A DNA stretch of 64,000 bases from assembly GCF_008727875.1 (NCBI RefSeq), contig NZ_VTWS01000005.1:310001-374000 (forward strand), read 5' to 3'. Positions 56,804 to 64,000 of the stretch are shown here, piece after piece. How positions within the stretch are numbered: position 1 is the first letter of the stretch; every line of letters begins with the position of its first letter. This DNA is from Larkinella humicola (lineage in GTDB: Bacteria; Bacteroidota; Bacteroidia; Cytophagales; Spirosomataceae). A program made the position numbers and the translations under genes. The notes under the pieces were generated by a model. The model did no database searches. It was given only the letters and a program-made list of their open reading frames with translations, and was not told the DNA's origin.

Positions 56804-57570
56804 AGATACCCTGCAACCCGGTACGCCGTGTAGCCTACCAGTTCGTGGATCAGCCAATAGGAACTAAACAGGGCTTTTTCGGAAGGCAGCAACAGGTGGT
56901 TGGGCGCAAACTCGCGTGGTCCGCCGAAAAAAGCCGCCGGGTAAGGGGTTACGGCCATGTGCTGTTTCTCGAAACACCCGATCGCCCGGCGCATGTGCCA
57001 GGCCGACGTGATCAGCACGTATTCATACCCATTGAACCGTTTTTGGAGTATTGGGGCTGAGAAAAGCGCGTTCTCGTGCGTGTTGCGGGACCGGTTTTCG
57101 AGCAGCACGTCCTGCGCCGGAACGCCCGCCAGCATCAAAAATTGCCGCGTTAATTGCCCTTCATTGGCAACGTCGCTCCGGAAAATCCCCCCAATGCCTC
57201 CGCTAATCAGGATTTTCTGAATCTGCCCGGCTTTATACAACAGCAACGCCTGTCCCATCCGGTCGGCCTGATCGCCCAGATAAATGCGGTTGCGTGGCTC
57301 CCCATCCACCTTCATCATCCCCCCCGTCAGCACCACCCCAATGCGGGGGCGCGTCGGTGCGGGCAGCGTAACCGGCGGAATTTCCCACCAGCGTGCCACC
57401 TCATTGGAAATAAATCCATTGCCGGTAATTAGCAGCAACACCACCGCCGAAAGCAGGGCTTTTCGTCGGCGGGCATGATTTTTGGTGAGGATCGCTACCA
57501 GCAACAGGATGGTCAACAGCCCCAGGGGCATGAGCAGAAAGGAGAATACTTTGGAAAGAAAGTAGAACAT
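56800..57570 (-). CDS. YdcF-family (DUF218) membrane protein
   Basis: A 256-residue protein started at MFYFLSKVFSFLLMPLGLLT, which begins the first membrane helix; the open frame upstream runs into the promoter of the divergent gene. Two N-terminal helices (about 8-26 and 35-55) are followed by the DUF218 domain: RPRIGVVLTGGMMKVDGEPR, ADRMGQALLLYKAGQIQKIL with ISGG, LLENRSRNTHENALFSAPIL and YVLITSAWHMRRAIGCFEKQ. Related proteins (SanA, ElyC) take part in envelope assembly or lipid-carrier metabolism. It overlaps pfkA tail to tail. Confidence 0.92.
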   Translation of the reverse strand: MFYFLSKVFSFLLMPLGLLTILLLVAILTKNHARRRKALLSAVVLLLITGNGFISNEVARWWEIPPVTLPAPTRPRIGVVLTGGMMKVDGEPRNRIYLGDQADRMGQALLLYKAGQIQKILISGGIGGIFRSDVANEGQLTRQFLMLAGVPAQDVLLENRSRNTHENALFSAPILQKRFNGYEYVLITSAWHMRRAIGCFEKQHMAVTPYPAAFFGGPREFAPNHLLLPSEKALFSSYWLIHELVGYTAYRVAGYL

Positions 57571-57609
57571 CGTGTATGCGAAGGCCAACGCCCCAATCGT
57601 TATAACTCG

Positions 57610-57617
57610 TATCTTTG
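57610..57617 (+). promoter_or_regulatory. Predicted -7 element of the thioredoxin-like gene
   Basis: TATCTTTG matches TAnnTTTG. No clear -33 element lies upstream. Transcription would start near 57624, which excludes the ATG at 57619 and supports the start at 57652. Confidence 0.45.
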
Positions 57618-57651
57618 TATGACAAACTCTGGTCAACCAACCACGCAATTC

Positions 57652-59088
57652 ATGAATCGACGGTTCTGTTTTACGGCGTTCCTGCTGCTCCTCTTCGCCC
57701 CGTGTCTACGGGCGCAATCGTCCGAAGGTCATCTGGTTACGGCCAAAATCAAAGGACTGGCCAACAAAACCGCTTATCTGGCGCATTTCTACGGCCAGAC
57801 ACAGTTTACGCCCCGCGACACCGCTACCGCCGACGCCGAAGGACGTCTGGTGTTCGACGGGCCGAAGGATCTTCCCGGCGGGTTGTATATGATCGTGGTG
57901 GATGCCAAACCGGTTCTCCAACTGGTGATTGGCGAACAGCGGTTTTCGATTGAGGCCGATACAGTGAACGTCATTGAATCCATGAAAGTGACCGGTTCCC
58001 GCGAAAATGAGCTTTTTTACGGGTACCAGAAATTCCTGAGCAAAAAGTACGGAGAAATCAGTGCTTTGCAAAAAAGCGGGGGATCGGCCAGCCAGATTGC
58101 CGCCGGTCAGAAAGAAGTAGAAGACTACCGCAAAGACTTCATGGCCAAAAATGCCAATACGTTGACGGTTAAGCTGTTCCGGGCGGCCGAAGAACCCGAA
58201 ATTCCGGAAGCACCGAAGCTGGCGAACGGACGCCCGGATTCCAATTTTGTTTTTAATTATTACCGGAATCACTTTCTCGACGGTTTCGATTTTTCGGACG
58301 AACGCCTGATGCGGACGCCTTTTCTTCAAAGCAAACTCGACCGTTATCTCAAAGAACTGACCGTGCAAACCGTCGATTCGCTGATTCCGGCGGCTGATTA
58401 CCTGGTGAAAAAAGCGAAAGCCAACAAAGACATTCTGCAATACACGATCTGGTACATTACGAACCAGTATGAAGAGCAAAAGAAAGTGCTGAACACCGAC
58501 GGTTTGTTCATTCACATGGCCGAGAAGTACTGGCTGACCGGGGTAATGCCCGTCAGCGATACTTCCACGCTCACCAGCATGCGCGACCGGGTCAGGATTC
58601 TGAAACCGCTGCTGGCCGGCAAAACCCTGCCCAACGTGAGTTTGAAGGATACGCTCGGGCGGTTTCAGGCCTTGCACAACGTCAAAGCGGAGTATACCAT
58701 TGCATTTTTCTACGATCCCGAATGCGGACACTGCCGGGAGTCGGCCCCCTCGCTGAAGAAATTCTACGATAAACACAAAGCCCAGGGCGTGCAGATTTAC
58801 GCGGTAGCCATTGGCAAAACCGAAGCGATCTGGAAGAAATTTATCCGGGAGTTTAAATTGCAGAGTCTGCTGAACGTCTACGGGCCGAGTGCGCCGGTCG
58901 ATTACAAAACCAAATACGACGTGTATTCCACCCCGACGGTGTATGTGCTCGATAAAGACAAGAAAATCCTGGCCCGCCGATTACCGGTTGAAGATCTGGA
59001 AGGTTACTTCAATTTCATCCAACAGCAGAAAATGACCAAAAAACCGGCCCCGATGAAGGATGCCAAGGCGAGTGTAAAGGGGAAATGA
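57652..59088 (+). CDS. Exported thioredoxin-like protein (TlpA/ResA type with DUF4369 and DUF5106)
   Basis: A 478-residue protein with a signal peptide (NRRFCFTAFLLLLFAPCLRA). Residues about 28-125 form a DUF4369-like beta domain (VTAKIKGLANKTAYLAHFYG, FSIEADTVNVIESMKVTGSR). The middle is helical (DUF5106-like, SQIAAGQKEVEDYRKDFMAK). The thioredoxin domain starts near residue 325 (AGKTLPNVSLKDTLGRFQAL) with the active site YDPECGHCRESAP (CxxC) and the cis-Pro in YSTPTVYVLDKD. It should work as a periplasmic disulfide reductase or oxidase; proteins of this design often sit in cytochrome or envelope maintenance. Confidence 0.92.
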   Translation: MNRRFCFTAFLLLLFAPCLRAQSSEGHLVTAKIKGLANKTAYLAHFYGQTQFTPRDTATADAEGRLVFDGPKDLPGGLYMIVVDAKPVLQLVIGEQRFSIEADTVNVIESMKVTGSRENELFYGYQKFLSKKYGEISALQKSGGSASQIAAGQKEVEDYRKDFMAKNANTLTVKLFRAAEEPEIPEAPKLANGRPDSNFVFNYYRNHFLDGFDFSDERLMRTPFLQSKLDRYLKELTVQTVDSLIPAADYLVKKAKANKDILQYTIWYITNQYEEQKKVLNTDGLFIHMAEKYWLTGVMPVSDTSTLTSMRDRVRILKPLLAGKTLPNVSLKDTLGRFQALHNVKAEYTIAFFYDPECGHCRESAPSLKKFYDKHKAQGVQIYAVAIGKTEAIWKKFIREFKLQSLLNVYGPSAPVDYKTKYDVYSTPTVYVLDKDKKILARRLPVEDLEGYFNFIQQQKMTKKPAPMKDAKASVKGK

Positions 59089-59100
59089 TTGACGGTTTAC

Positions 59101-59235
59101 GGTTTTCAGTTTACGGTAGCTGACGCATTGCTACTTCGTTATTCAATATTCGGTATTCATTATTCGATATTTTAAGAATGCATCAGCCATCGAAACCTTG
59201 GCCCGGCGAAAACCGTATACCGAAAACTGAAAACC
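59101..59235. repeat. Imperfect inverted repeat (family 3) between convergent genes
   Basis: GGTTTTCAGTTT (59101-59112) pairs with AAACTGAAAACC (59224-59235), with neighbouring ACGGT/ACCGT pairing. The centre has a second A/T-rich quasi-palindrome with repeated ATTCGGTATTC and ATTCGATATT words (59139-59172). It lies between the thioredoxin-like gene and the DUF58 gene, 1 bp from the latter's stop codon. Related words occur at 33211-33326. Confidence 0.7.
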
Positions 59236-59236
59236 A

Positions 59237-60148
59237 TTACTTCATCTTCGTCCGTTTCACTAAATAGCTCGTCAGGATCTGGTCGAATCCTTTGGCGATA
59301 TCGGCCTCGATGAAGTCGATCCGGTACTGACCGCAGCGGAGTTTGAGTTCGTGGTAAAAATTCTTGATGGCCGTTTGGTAGTTGTCGCGCACCTGATTAG
59401 GCTGCACTTTCACTTTTTCGCCGGTTTCCAGGTCGATGAATTCGTAGGGCCGCTCGTCAAAACTGAAATCTTCCTCGGTTTTCTTATCGATGACGTGAAA
59501 AATCAGCACTTCGTGGAGGTTGTGGCGCAGGTGTTGCAGGGCTGAAAACAGGTGGTCGACATCCGAAACATTCTCGAACATGTCGCTGAAAATCACCACC
59601 AGCGAACGTTTGTTGATTTTTTCGGCCAGTTGGTGAATCACTTCGGCCGCCGACGTTTTCCGCAGCGGGGGCGGTTGTTGCAGCAGCGTGTTGAGTTGCT
59701 GGAATATTTTATGAACGTGTGAAGGCGTCGATTTCGTTTGCGTCTGAATATCAATCCCTTCGGCAAAAGTGGTCAGGCTGACGGCGTCTTTCTGGCGCTG
59801 GAGCAGATAGGCAATGCAGGCAGCGGCCAGAATGCTGAAGGTAATTTTGCCATAGCCCGGTTCGGGGTAATACATCGTCGACGAGGTGTCGAGCAGCAGG
59901 TGGCAGCGCAGGTTGGTTTCTTCTTCAAACCGCTTGACAAACAGGCGTTCCGATTTGGCAAATACTTTCCAGTCGATGTAGCGGGTGCTTTCGCCGGTGT
60001 TGTAGAGCCGGTGTTCGGCAAACTCGACCGAAAAACCGTGGAAGGGCGATTTGTGCAAACCGGTAATGAATCCTTCCACCATTTGGCGGGCCAGAAACTC
60101 TACATTACCGTACTCCCGGACTTTCAGTAAATCTACTTGCGTTGCCAT
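59237..60148 (-). CDS. DUF58 domain-containing protein
   Basis: A 303-residue cytoplasmic protein. The DUF58 hallmark is RLYNTGESTRYIDWKVFAKS with ERLFVKRFEEETN, followed by a von Willebrand factor A-like fold: HLLLDTSSTMYY (a MIDAS-like D-x-S-x-S/T), LVVIFSDMFENVSD and VLIFHVIDKKTEEDF. In most genomes it stands beside a MoxR ATPase and batA/batB genes involved in envelope stress or protein assembly; none of these is adjacent here. Confidence 0.93.
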   Translation of the reverse strand: MATQVDLLKVREYGNVEFLARQMVEGFITGLHKSPFHGFSVEFAEHRLYNTGESTRYIDWKVFAKSERLFVKRFEEETNLRCHLLLDTSSTMYYPEPGYGKITFSILAAACIAYLLQRQKDAVSLTTFAEGIDIQTQTKSTPSHVHKIFQQLNTLLQQPPPLRKTSAAEVIHQLAEKINKRSLVVIFSDMFENVSDVDHLFSALQHLRHNLHEVLIFHVIDKKTEEDFSFDERPYEFIDLETGEKVKVQPNQVRDNYQTAIKNFYHELKLRCGQYRIDFIEADIAKGFDQILTSYLVKRTKMK

Positions 60149-60305
60149 AGTCGTAAAAATACAGATCGCGGCCGGATCATCAAAAGGATTCGAAGGGTAG
60201 TTTAGGCATCCGGCACATCAAATTTGCCTTGTGTCTGAAATGCGCCCGGCGCAAACTACGCTTTGATTCAGTGATCCAACCGCGATATGAAAACGTTCTC
60301 CGCGC

Positions 60306-60752
60306 TTAAATGGTATCGATGGGGGCAAGCAACGGTTCTAAACGGTTCGTAAGCGGAAACAACACGGCGGTGGCAGGCTCGGTTATTTTCCGGTTATGAC
60401 CGACAACCCGGATGGCCACATTGGCGATGCCGGTTTTAACGATTCCCAGGGTTTTCGCGGCTGCATAGGCCAGATCGATGATGCGGCCTTTGCCGTGCGG
60501 CCCCCGGTCGTTAATCCGAACGACAACGGATTGGTTATTGGATAAGTTGGTCACTTCGACCATGGTGTTCATGGGCAGAGAAATGTGTGCCGCCGTCAGT
60601 TTGTCGTTCTGATAACGTTCTCCGCAACTGGTTTTTTTCCCATGAAAGCGTTTTGAATAGAAAGAAGCCTTTCCTTTCTGTATGAGACCCGACTGGGCCT
60701 CCGTTGATTTCATGCCGCCGAAAAGCAGCATGATCGTGACGATTATACTCAT
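60306..60752 (-). CDS. RlpA-like double-psi beta-barrel protein
   Basis: A 148-residue exported protein started at MSIIVTIMLLFGGMKSTEAQ, a plain signal peptide. The RlpA domain is QKGKASFYSKRFHGKKTSCG with NDKLTAAHISLPMNTMVEVT and the catalytic-type Asp in VVVRINDRGPHGKGRIIDLA. RlpA proteins are septal lytic transglycosylases that cut peptidoglycan lacking stem peptides. There is no SPOR domain and no lipobox, so it is a minimal, soluble version, as is common in Bacteroidota. Confidence 0.92.
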   Translation of the reverse strand: MSIIVTIMLLFGGMKSTEAQSGLIQKGKASFYSKRFHGKKTSCGERYQNDKLTAAHISLPMNTMVEVTNLSNNQSVVVRINDRGPHGKGRIIDLAYAAAKTLGIVKTGIANVAIRVVGHNRKITEPATAVLFPLTNRLEPLLAPIDTI

Positions 60753-60952
60753 ACAGTTTGAGGTTTGGTGGAAAACAAAAAAAGGTTGAGCGCCAGACAC
60801 TTACGCCCCACCTTTAGCAGAAATTTAACAATTCCCTCATTACAAAGATAACAGCAACTGCTTAAGAAGCAAACTGTTTTCTTTCTTTATTCTAGTGTTC
60901 TCTTAAACCTGTCCAGTTTGGGCCGTACGCTATGAAAATTAATTTAAGGCAA

Positions 60953-60960
60953 TATTTTTG
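60953..60960 (+). promoter_or_regulatory. Predicted -7 element of the DUF3276 gene
   Basis: TATTTTTG matches TAnnTTTG; no TTTG stands at the -33 distance. It would give a leader of about 50 bases. Confidence 0.4.
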
Positions 60961-61017
60961 CTAGTTATACTAATCCGCTTATTTTAGCGTTTAAATCACC
61001 TCAAACCACCAGAGATT

Positions 61018-61341
61018 GTGGAAGAAAAAGAGAAAGAAAAAATCTTTTCCAAGCGCGTCAGAGCTGGAAAACGTACCTACTTCTTTGACGTCAAATCCAC
61101 CCGCGCCAACGACTATTATCTGACCATTACTGAAAGCCGCCGGCATCCGCAGGGCGACGGTTTTATTTACGAGAAACATAAAATGTTTCTCTACAAAGAA
61201 GATTTCGACAAGTTCTCTGATGCGTTGCACGATACCATTCAATATATTAAATCCGATTTGATGCCTGAATTCGACTTCTCCCAGTACGCCGTGAAAGATG
61301 AACTGGAAGATGTGGGCGGCAGCGAATTGAAGTGGGAATAA
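61018..61341 (+). CDS. DUF3276 family protein (PUR-alpha/BpuR-like nucleic acid-binding)
   Basis: A 107-residue protein with a GTG start; the text after it, EEKEKEKIFSKRVRAGKRTY, is the usual N-terminus of this Bacteroidota family. The single PUR repeat comprises YFFDVKSTRANDYYLTITES and GFIYEKHKMFLYKEDFDKFS. The C-terminal tail is acidic (KDELEDVGGSELKWE). PUR-domain proteins bind single-stranded DNA or RNA; Borrelia BpuR is a translational regulator. It is monocistronic, with its own terminator. Confidence 0.93.
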   Translation: MEEKEKEKIFSKRVRAGKRTYFFDVKSTRANDYYLTITESRRHPQGDGFIYEKHKMFLYKEDFDKFSDALHDTIQYIKSDLMPEFDFSQYAVKDELEDVGGSELKWE

Positions 61342-61367
61342 CCCCTCTATCTCTTCTTCCACAACTT

Positions 61368-61394
61368 AGCCTCTGATCCCCGGAGGCTTTTTTG
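61368..61394 (+). terminator. Intrinsic terminator of the DUF3276 gene
   Basis: AGCCTC (61368-61373) pairs with GAGGCT (61383-61388), followed by a run of T residues. Confidence 0.85.
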
Positions 61395-61438
61395 TTTTTC
61401 GCCCCTGAATGTCCGAACTTTGCGAGACAATTGTGAAT

Positions 61439-61510
61439 GAGTGAATGAGCGAATGAGTGAATAGCCTGCCGGATTCTTGTCAAACTATTTACTCATTCGC
61501 TCATTCACTC
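61439..61510. repeat. Inverted-repeat element upstream of ychF (26-bp arms)
   Basis: Arms at 61439-61464 and 61485-61510 (GAGTGAATGAGCGAATGAGT plus AATAG) pair over 26 bp with one mismatch. Each arm is itself built of short GAATGAGT/GAATGAGC direct repeats, and the right side runs on into CACTCACTCACTCATTC. It lies between the DUF3276 terminator and the ychF start codon at 61537, so it may fall in the ychF leader. Confidence 0.88.
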
Positions 61511-61536
61511 ACTCACTCATTCAAAATTAAAAATAC

Positions 61537-62640
61537 ATGAGTCTTCAATGCGGTATTGTCGGGCTGCCTAATGTTGGGAAGTCCACCTTGTTTAATGCCA
61601 TTTCGAGCGGAAAGGCCGAAGCTGCCAACTATCCGTTCTGTACCATAGATCCCAACGTCGGCGTCGTCACGGTGCCTGACGAACGGCTGGACACGCTGGA
61701 AAGCCTGGTGAAGCCCCAGAAAGTGGTGCCAACCATCATCGAATTTGTCGACATCGCCGGGCTGGTCAAAGGCGCCAGCCAGGGACAGGGCCTGGGCAAT
61801 AAGTTTCTGGCCAACATCCGGGAAGTCGATGCCATCGTCCACGTCATCCGGTGTTTTGAAGACGATAACATCGTCCACGTCGAAGGGCGCGTCAACCCGA
61901 TTTTTGACAAGGAAATCATTGACATCGAGCTTCAACTGAAAGACCTGGAGTCGATCGACCGGAAACTGCAACGCACCGAAAAAGCCGTTCGCGCCGGTAG
62001 CGACGCCAAAGCCAAAGCCGAACTGGAAATCCTGATCCGCTACAAAAAAGCCCTGGAAGCCGGACAAAACGCCCGGGCCGTGGATGTAACGCCCGAAGAA
62101 CAGTTTGCCGCCGTGGGCGAACTCCAGTTGCTGACCGTCAAACCGGTAATTTATGTCGCGAACGTCGACGAAAAATCGCTGCCGGGCGGCAACCAGTATT
62201 CCGATCAACTGAAAGAAATGGCGAAGGCCGAGGGCGCGGAAGTGGTCATCGTGTGTGCTGCCATTGAGGCCCAGATTGCCGAAATTGAAGAACCCGACGA
62301 ACGCCAGATGTTCCTGGAAGAATACGGTTTGCAGGAATCCGGTCTGGATCTGCTCATCAAAGCGTCGTACCGTTTGCTCAATTTAATTACTTATTTTACG
62401 GCGGGTGTCAAAGAGGTTCGCGCCTGGACGATTCAGCGCGGCTGGAAAGCCCCGCAGGCGGCTGGCGTGATTCACTCGGATTTTGAAAAACACTTCATCC
62501 GCGCGCAGGTCATCAAGATTCCGGATTTTGTTCAGTACAAATCACAGGCCGCCGTTCGGGAAGCGGGCAAGTTGTCGGTCGAAGGCAAGGAGTACGTCGT
62601 GGCCGACGGCGATGTGATGGAGTTTCTGCACAGCGCTTAA
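61537..62640 (+). CDS. ychF: Redox-regulated ATPase YchF (Obg family)
   Basis: A 367-residue protein of the family's normal length. The N-terminal G domain has the P-loop [14 protein letters not shown], the switch [22 protein letters not shown] and the fourth G motif NVDEKS in place of NKxD, which is why YchF prefers ATP to GTP. A helical insert spans about 130-200, and the C-terminal TGS domain contains [20 protein letters not shown] and ends [15 protein letters not shown]. YchF binds ribosomes and modulates the oxidative stress response and translation. A terminator follows at 62649. Confidence 0.96.
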   Translation: MSLQCGIVGLPNVGKSTLFNAISSGKAEAANYPFCTIDPNVGVVTVPDERLDTLESLVKPQKVVPTIIEFVDIAGLVKGASQGQGLGNKFLANIREVDAIVHVIRCFEDDNIVHVEGRVNPIFDKEIIDIELQLKDLESIDRKLQRTEKAVRAGSDAKAKAELEILIRYKKALEAGQNARAVDVTPEEQFAAVGELQLLTVKPVIYVANVDEKSLPGGNQYSDQLKEMAKAEGAEVVIVCAAIEAQIAEIEEPDERQMFLEEYGLQESGLDLLIKASYRLLNLITYFTAGVKEVRAWTIQRGWKAPQAAGVIHSDFEKHFIRAQVIKIPDFVQYKSQAAVREAGKLSVEGKEYVVADGDVMEFLHSA

Positions 62641-62648
62641 TGAATGAC

Positions 62649-62677
62649 GATAGCGGGCTTCCGGCCCGCTATCTTTT
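62649..62677 (+). terminator. Intrinsic terminator of ychF
   Basis: GATAGCGGGC (62649-62658) pairs perfectly with GCCCGCTATC (62664-62673) over a 5-base loop, followed by four T residues. Confidence 0.85.
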
Positions 62678-62698
62678 GGTTTATACCCGTCTATATCC

Positions 62699-63526
62699 AT
62701 GGCAGAAGTCTCCGTCAAACCTGCCCAATCCCACCAGTTCCGCGACATTCCGCTGTTTCTGGTCCTGATTCCGATTATCAACGTCCTCAATTATTACCTG
62801 ACGTATACCCACATTCCGTCGGGCTGGCGGCTCCCGGTTACGTTCCTGATCGACACGGTTCAGGGGTATGCGGCCTGGTGGATGCTCCGGGCGATTATTC
62901 GGCGGTTAGACCACCGGTTTCCCTACGAACGAAATTTCGTCCGGCGAATCCTGCTGCAATGTGTGATTACGTCCGTGGTCAGTCTGCTGGTCATTGCCCT
63001 CTCGACGGAAGCGATCAATTTTCTGGCGACTGACAAACCGGTTCCGCGCCGTTTCTACACCCACGACATTTTCATTTTTTTCATCTGGATTTTAGCTATC
63101 AACGGTATTTACATCGGTGCTCATTTTTACGAGCAATTTCAACAGGCCAACCACACCAAACACGAAGCGCTCCGCGTTCGGCAGGAAGGGTTTATCGTTC
63201 GTTCGGGCAAACAGAGCATTGCCGTTCCGTTCGATGAAAGTATCGGATTTTACGTCGATGGCGAATACACGATGGTGTTAACCGATCAGCAGAAGCGATA
63301 CGTGGTCGACCAATCGCTGGACAAACTGGAAGATGAACTGCCGGGCGAGAGGTTTTTTCGACTCAACCGTCAGTACATCCTGCACCGCCAAACCCTCACC
63401 GCCTTCGACCGACTGGAAAACGGCAAGCTCAACGTACGGCTGAAAGATATACCCGGTTTTCCGGAAAGCATTCAGGTCAGCCGCACCAAAGCCCCGGCTT
63501 TCAAAAAATGGTTTTCTCCTGAATAA
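62699..63526 (+). CDS. Membrane-anchored LytTR transcriptional regulator
   Basis: A 275-residue protein with four hydrophobic helices in its N-terminal half (IPLFLVLIPIINVLNYYLTY, LPVTFLIDTVQGYAAWWMLR, LLQCVITSVVSLLVIALSTE, DIFIFFIWILAINGIYIGAH) and a C-terminal LytTR DNA-binding domain (about 172-272) including IAVPFDESIGFYVDGEYTMV and FFRLNRQYILHRQTLTAFDR. No receiver domain is present. It is thus a one-component regulator tethered to the membrane, which may sense a membrane-related signal directly. The downstream exported protein at 63640 could be a target. Confidence 0.93.
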   Translation: MAEVSVKPAQSHQFRDIPLFLVLIPIINVLNYYLTYTHIPSGWRLPVTFLIDTVQGYAAWWMLRAIIRRLDHRFPYERNFVRRILLQCVITSVVSLLVIALSTEAINFLATDKPVPRRFYTHDIFIFFIWILAINGIYIGAHFYEQFQQANHTKHEALRVRQEGFIVRSGKQSIAVPFDESIGFYVDGEYTMVLTDQQKRYVVDQSLDKLEDELPGERFFRLNRQYILHRQTLTAFDRLENGKLNVRLKDIPGFPESIQVSRTKAPAFKKWFSPE

Positions 63527-63639
63527 ATACAACTGCACTTCACAGATCATTTTGCTACACTTCACCGAAAAACCGGCTTATACGCCGTCAACAAATGCTT
63601 TTCCTGGCGGTACTTTGCCAACGCAAATACGAACACGCC

Positions 63640-64000
63640 ATGAAAAAATTATTTTTATTCAACATTCTTATCTGTGTCCTGACGGGTTTGATACCGGTTT
63701 CTGCGCAACACATACCGTCGCCGGAGTCTGTCAAGCGTGACTGGCCACTGATCGTCAGCTTACAATTCCATTCCATTTCGGTGCCTTTCAAATCTTTGAA
63801 AGGCACCTTTTCAAATGTCGGATTCAGTCTGGGTACGGAGGTGGCCTACAACCGCCGGGCCAATCTGCTCCAGCAGGTTCAGCTTGGTTTTTACCGGAAC
63901 CAAAACGGCGGAAACGGCTTATCGGTTTTCACCCAGACGGCTTACCAACCGCATTTTGGGCCGGTTTACACCGAAGTCAAAGCCGGGTTGGGCTACCATT
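63640..64000 (+). CDS. Exported protein of unknown function (3'-truncated)
   Basis: The frame opens MKKLFLFNILICVLTGLIPV with a clear signal peptide (cleavage near SAQ, residue 23) and continues to the right edge (120 codons). The mature part has the amphipathic strand pattern of a small outer membrane beta-barrel (VGFSLGTEVAYNRRANLLQQ, VQLGFYRNQ, LSVFTQTAYQPHFGPVYTEV). The start codon is preceded by GGTACTTTGCC, one base short of the -7 consensus. No family can be named from this part. Confidence 0.8.
   Translation, partial: MKKLFLFNILICVLTGLIPVSAQHIPSPESVKRDWPLIVSLQFHSISVPFKSLKGTFSNVGFSLGTEVAYNRRANLLQQVQLGFYRNQNGGNGLSVFTQTAYQPHFGPVYTEVKAGLGYH

Noticed and set aside
57475-57651. Longer N-terminus for the thioredoxin-like protein
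   Set aside because: The extension overlaps the divergent YdcF gene and the TATCTTTG promoter box; the start at 57652 gives a clean signal peptide.

Overview
The window looks like the chromosome of a Gram-negative Bacteroidota of the order Cytophagales, probably Spirosomataceae (Larkinella- or Spirosoma-like). Signs for this are a SusC/SusD pair with its own ECF sigma factor and FecR anti-sigma factor, promoters that fit the Bacteroidota consensus (TTTG, then about 19 bp, then TAnnTTTG), weak ribosome binding sites, a DUF3276/PUR-alpha gene, a NagB-PIG-L fusion and large MacB-like FtsX permeases. The genus is an inference. No rRNA, tRNA, CRISPR array, prophage or complete insertion sequence is visible.

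Layout. 1-2404: minus-strand operon for a periplasmic molybdenum hydroxylase of the xanthine/aldehyde dehydrogenase type (three subunits, the Mo subunit cut by the window edge). 2459-4546: two lipoproteins (one a cupin) and an AraC regulator. 4638-13087: carbohydrate and ester catabolism (GH3 glucosidase, LysR regulator divergent from a type-B carboxylesterase, PIG-L deacetylase, GH28, DUF1080 protein). 13232-26128: an alpha-glucan/trehalose block with a GH13 glucosidase, TreZ, a 1411-residue TreY-MalQ fusion, a GH1-like protein and a glycosyltransferase. 26568-28564: a stress-type DUF892 ferritin-like protein and a soluble histidine kinase. 28584-38574: a sulfatase-type polysaccharide utilization locus (two sulfatases, SusD, STN-containing SusC, FecR, ECF sigma). 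39132-44892: Dabb protein, sugar-phosphate isomerase-like lipoprotein, DUF1501 protein and a cytochrome-c/DUF1549/DUF1553 protein. 45161-50908: FtsX permease, LD-carboxypeptidase, NagB-PIG-L fusion. 51094-54758: surface glycan genes (two methyltransferases, GT4, GT2). 54956-64000: housekeeping and envelope genes (PAP2, PfkA, YdcF, thioredoxin-like, DUF58, RlpA, DUF3276, YchF, LytTR) and a truncated exported protein.

How the genes work together. Much of the window is built for degrading and remodelling glycans: outer-membrane capture (SusC/D), desulfation, exo-hydrolysis, deacetylation, and intracellular rearrangement of alpha-glucans into trehalose. FecR/ECF signalling through the STN domain of SusC probably switches on the sulfatase locus.

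The strongest unexplained signal lies between genes. At least nine intergenic spots hold long, mostly perfect inverted repeats (14-37 bp arms around a 15-60 bp centre), from several unrelated sequence families, often a few bases from a stop codon. In two families with two copies each, the inner arms are conserved between copies, while the outer arms differ completely yet stay complementary within each copy. In one case the right arm is a mirror copy of the last 11 codons of the adjacent gene. This suggests hairpins that grow by copying their flanking DNA. A second odd signal is a pair of tiny reading frames ending in Tyr-His-Leu-Tyr(-Phe), each just before an intrinsic terminator.
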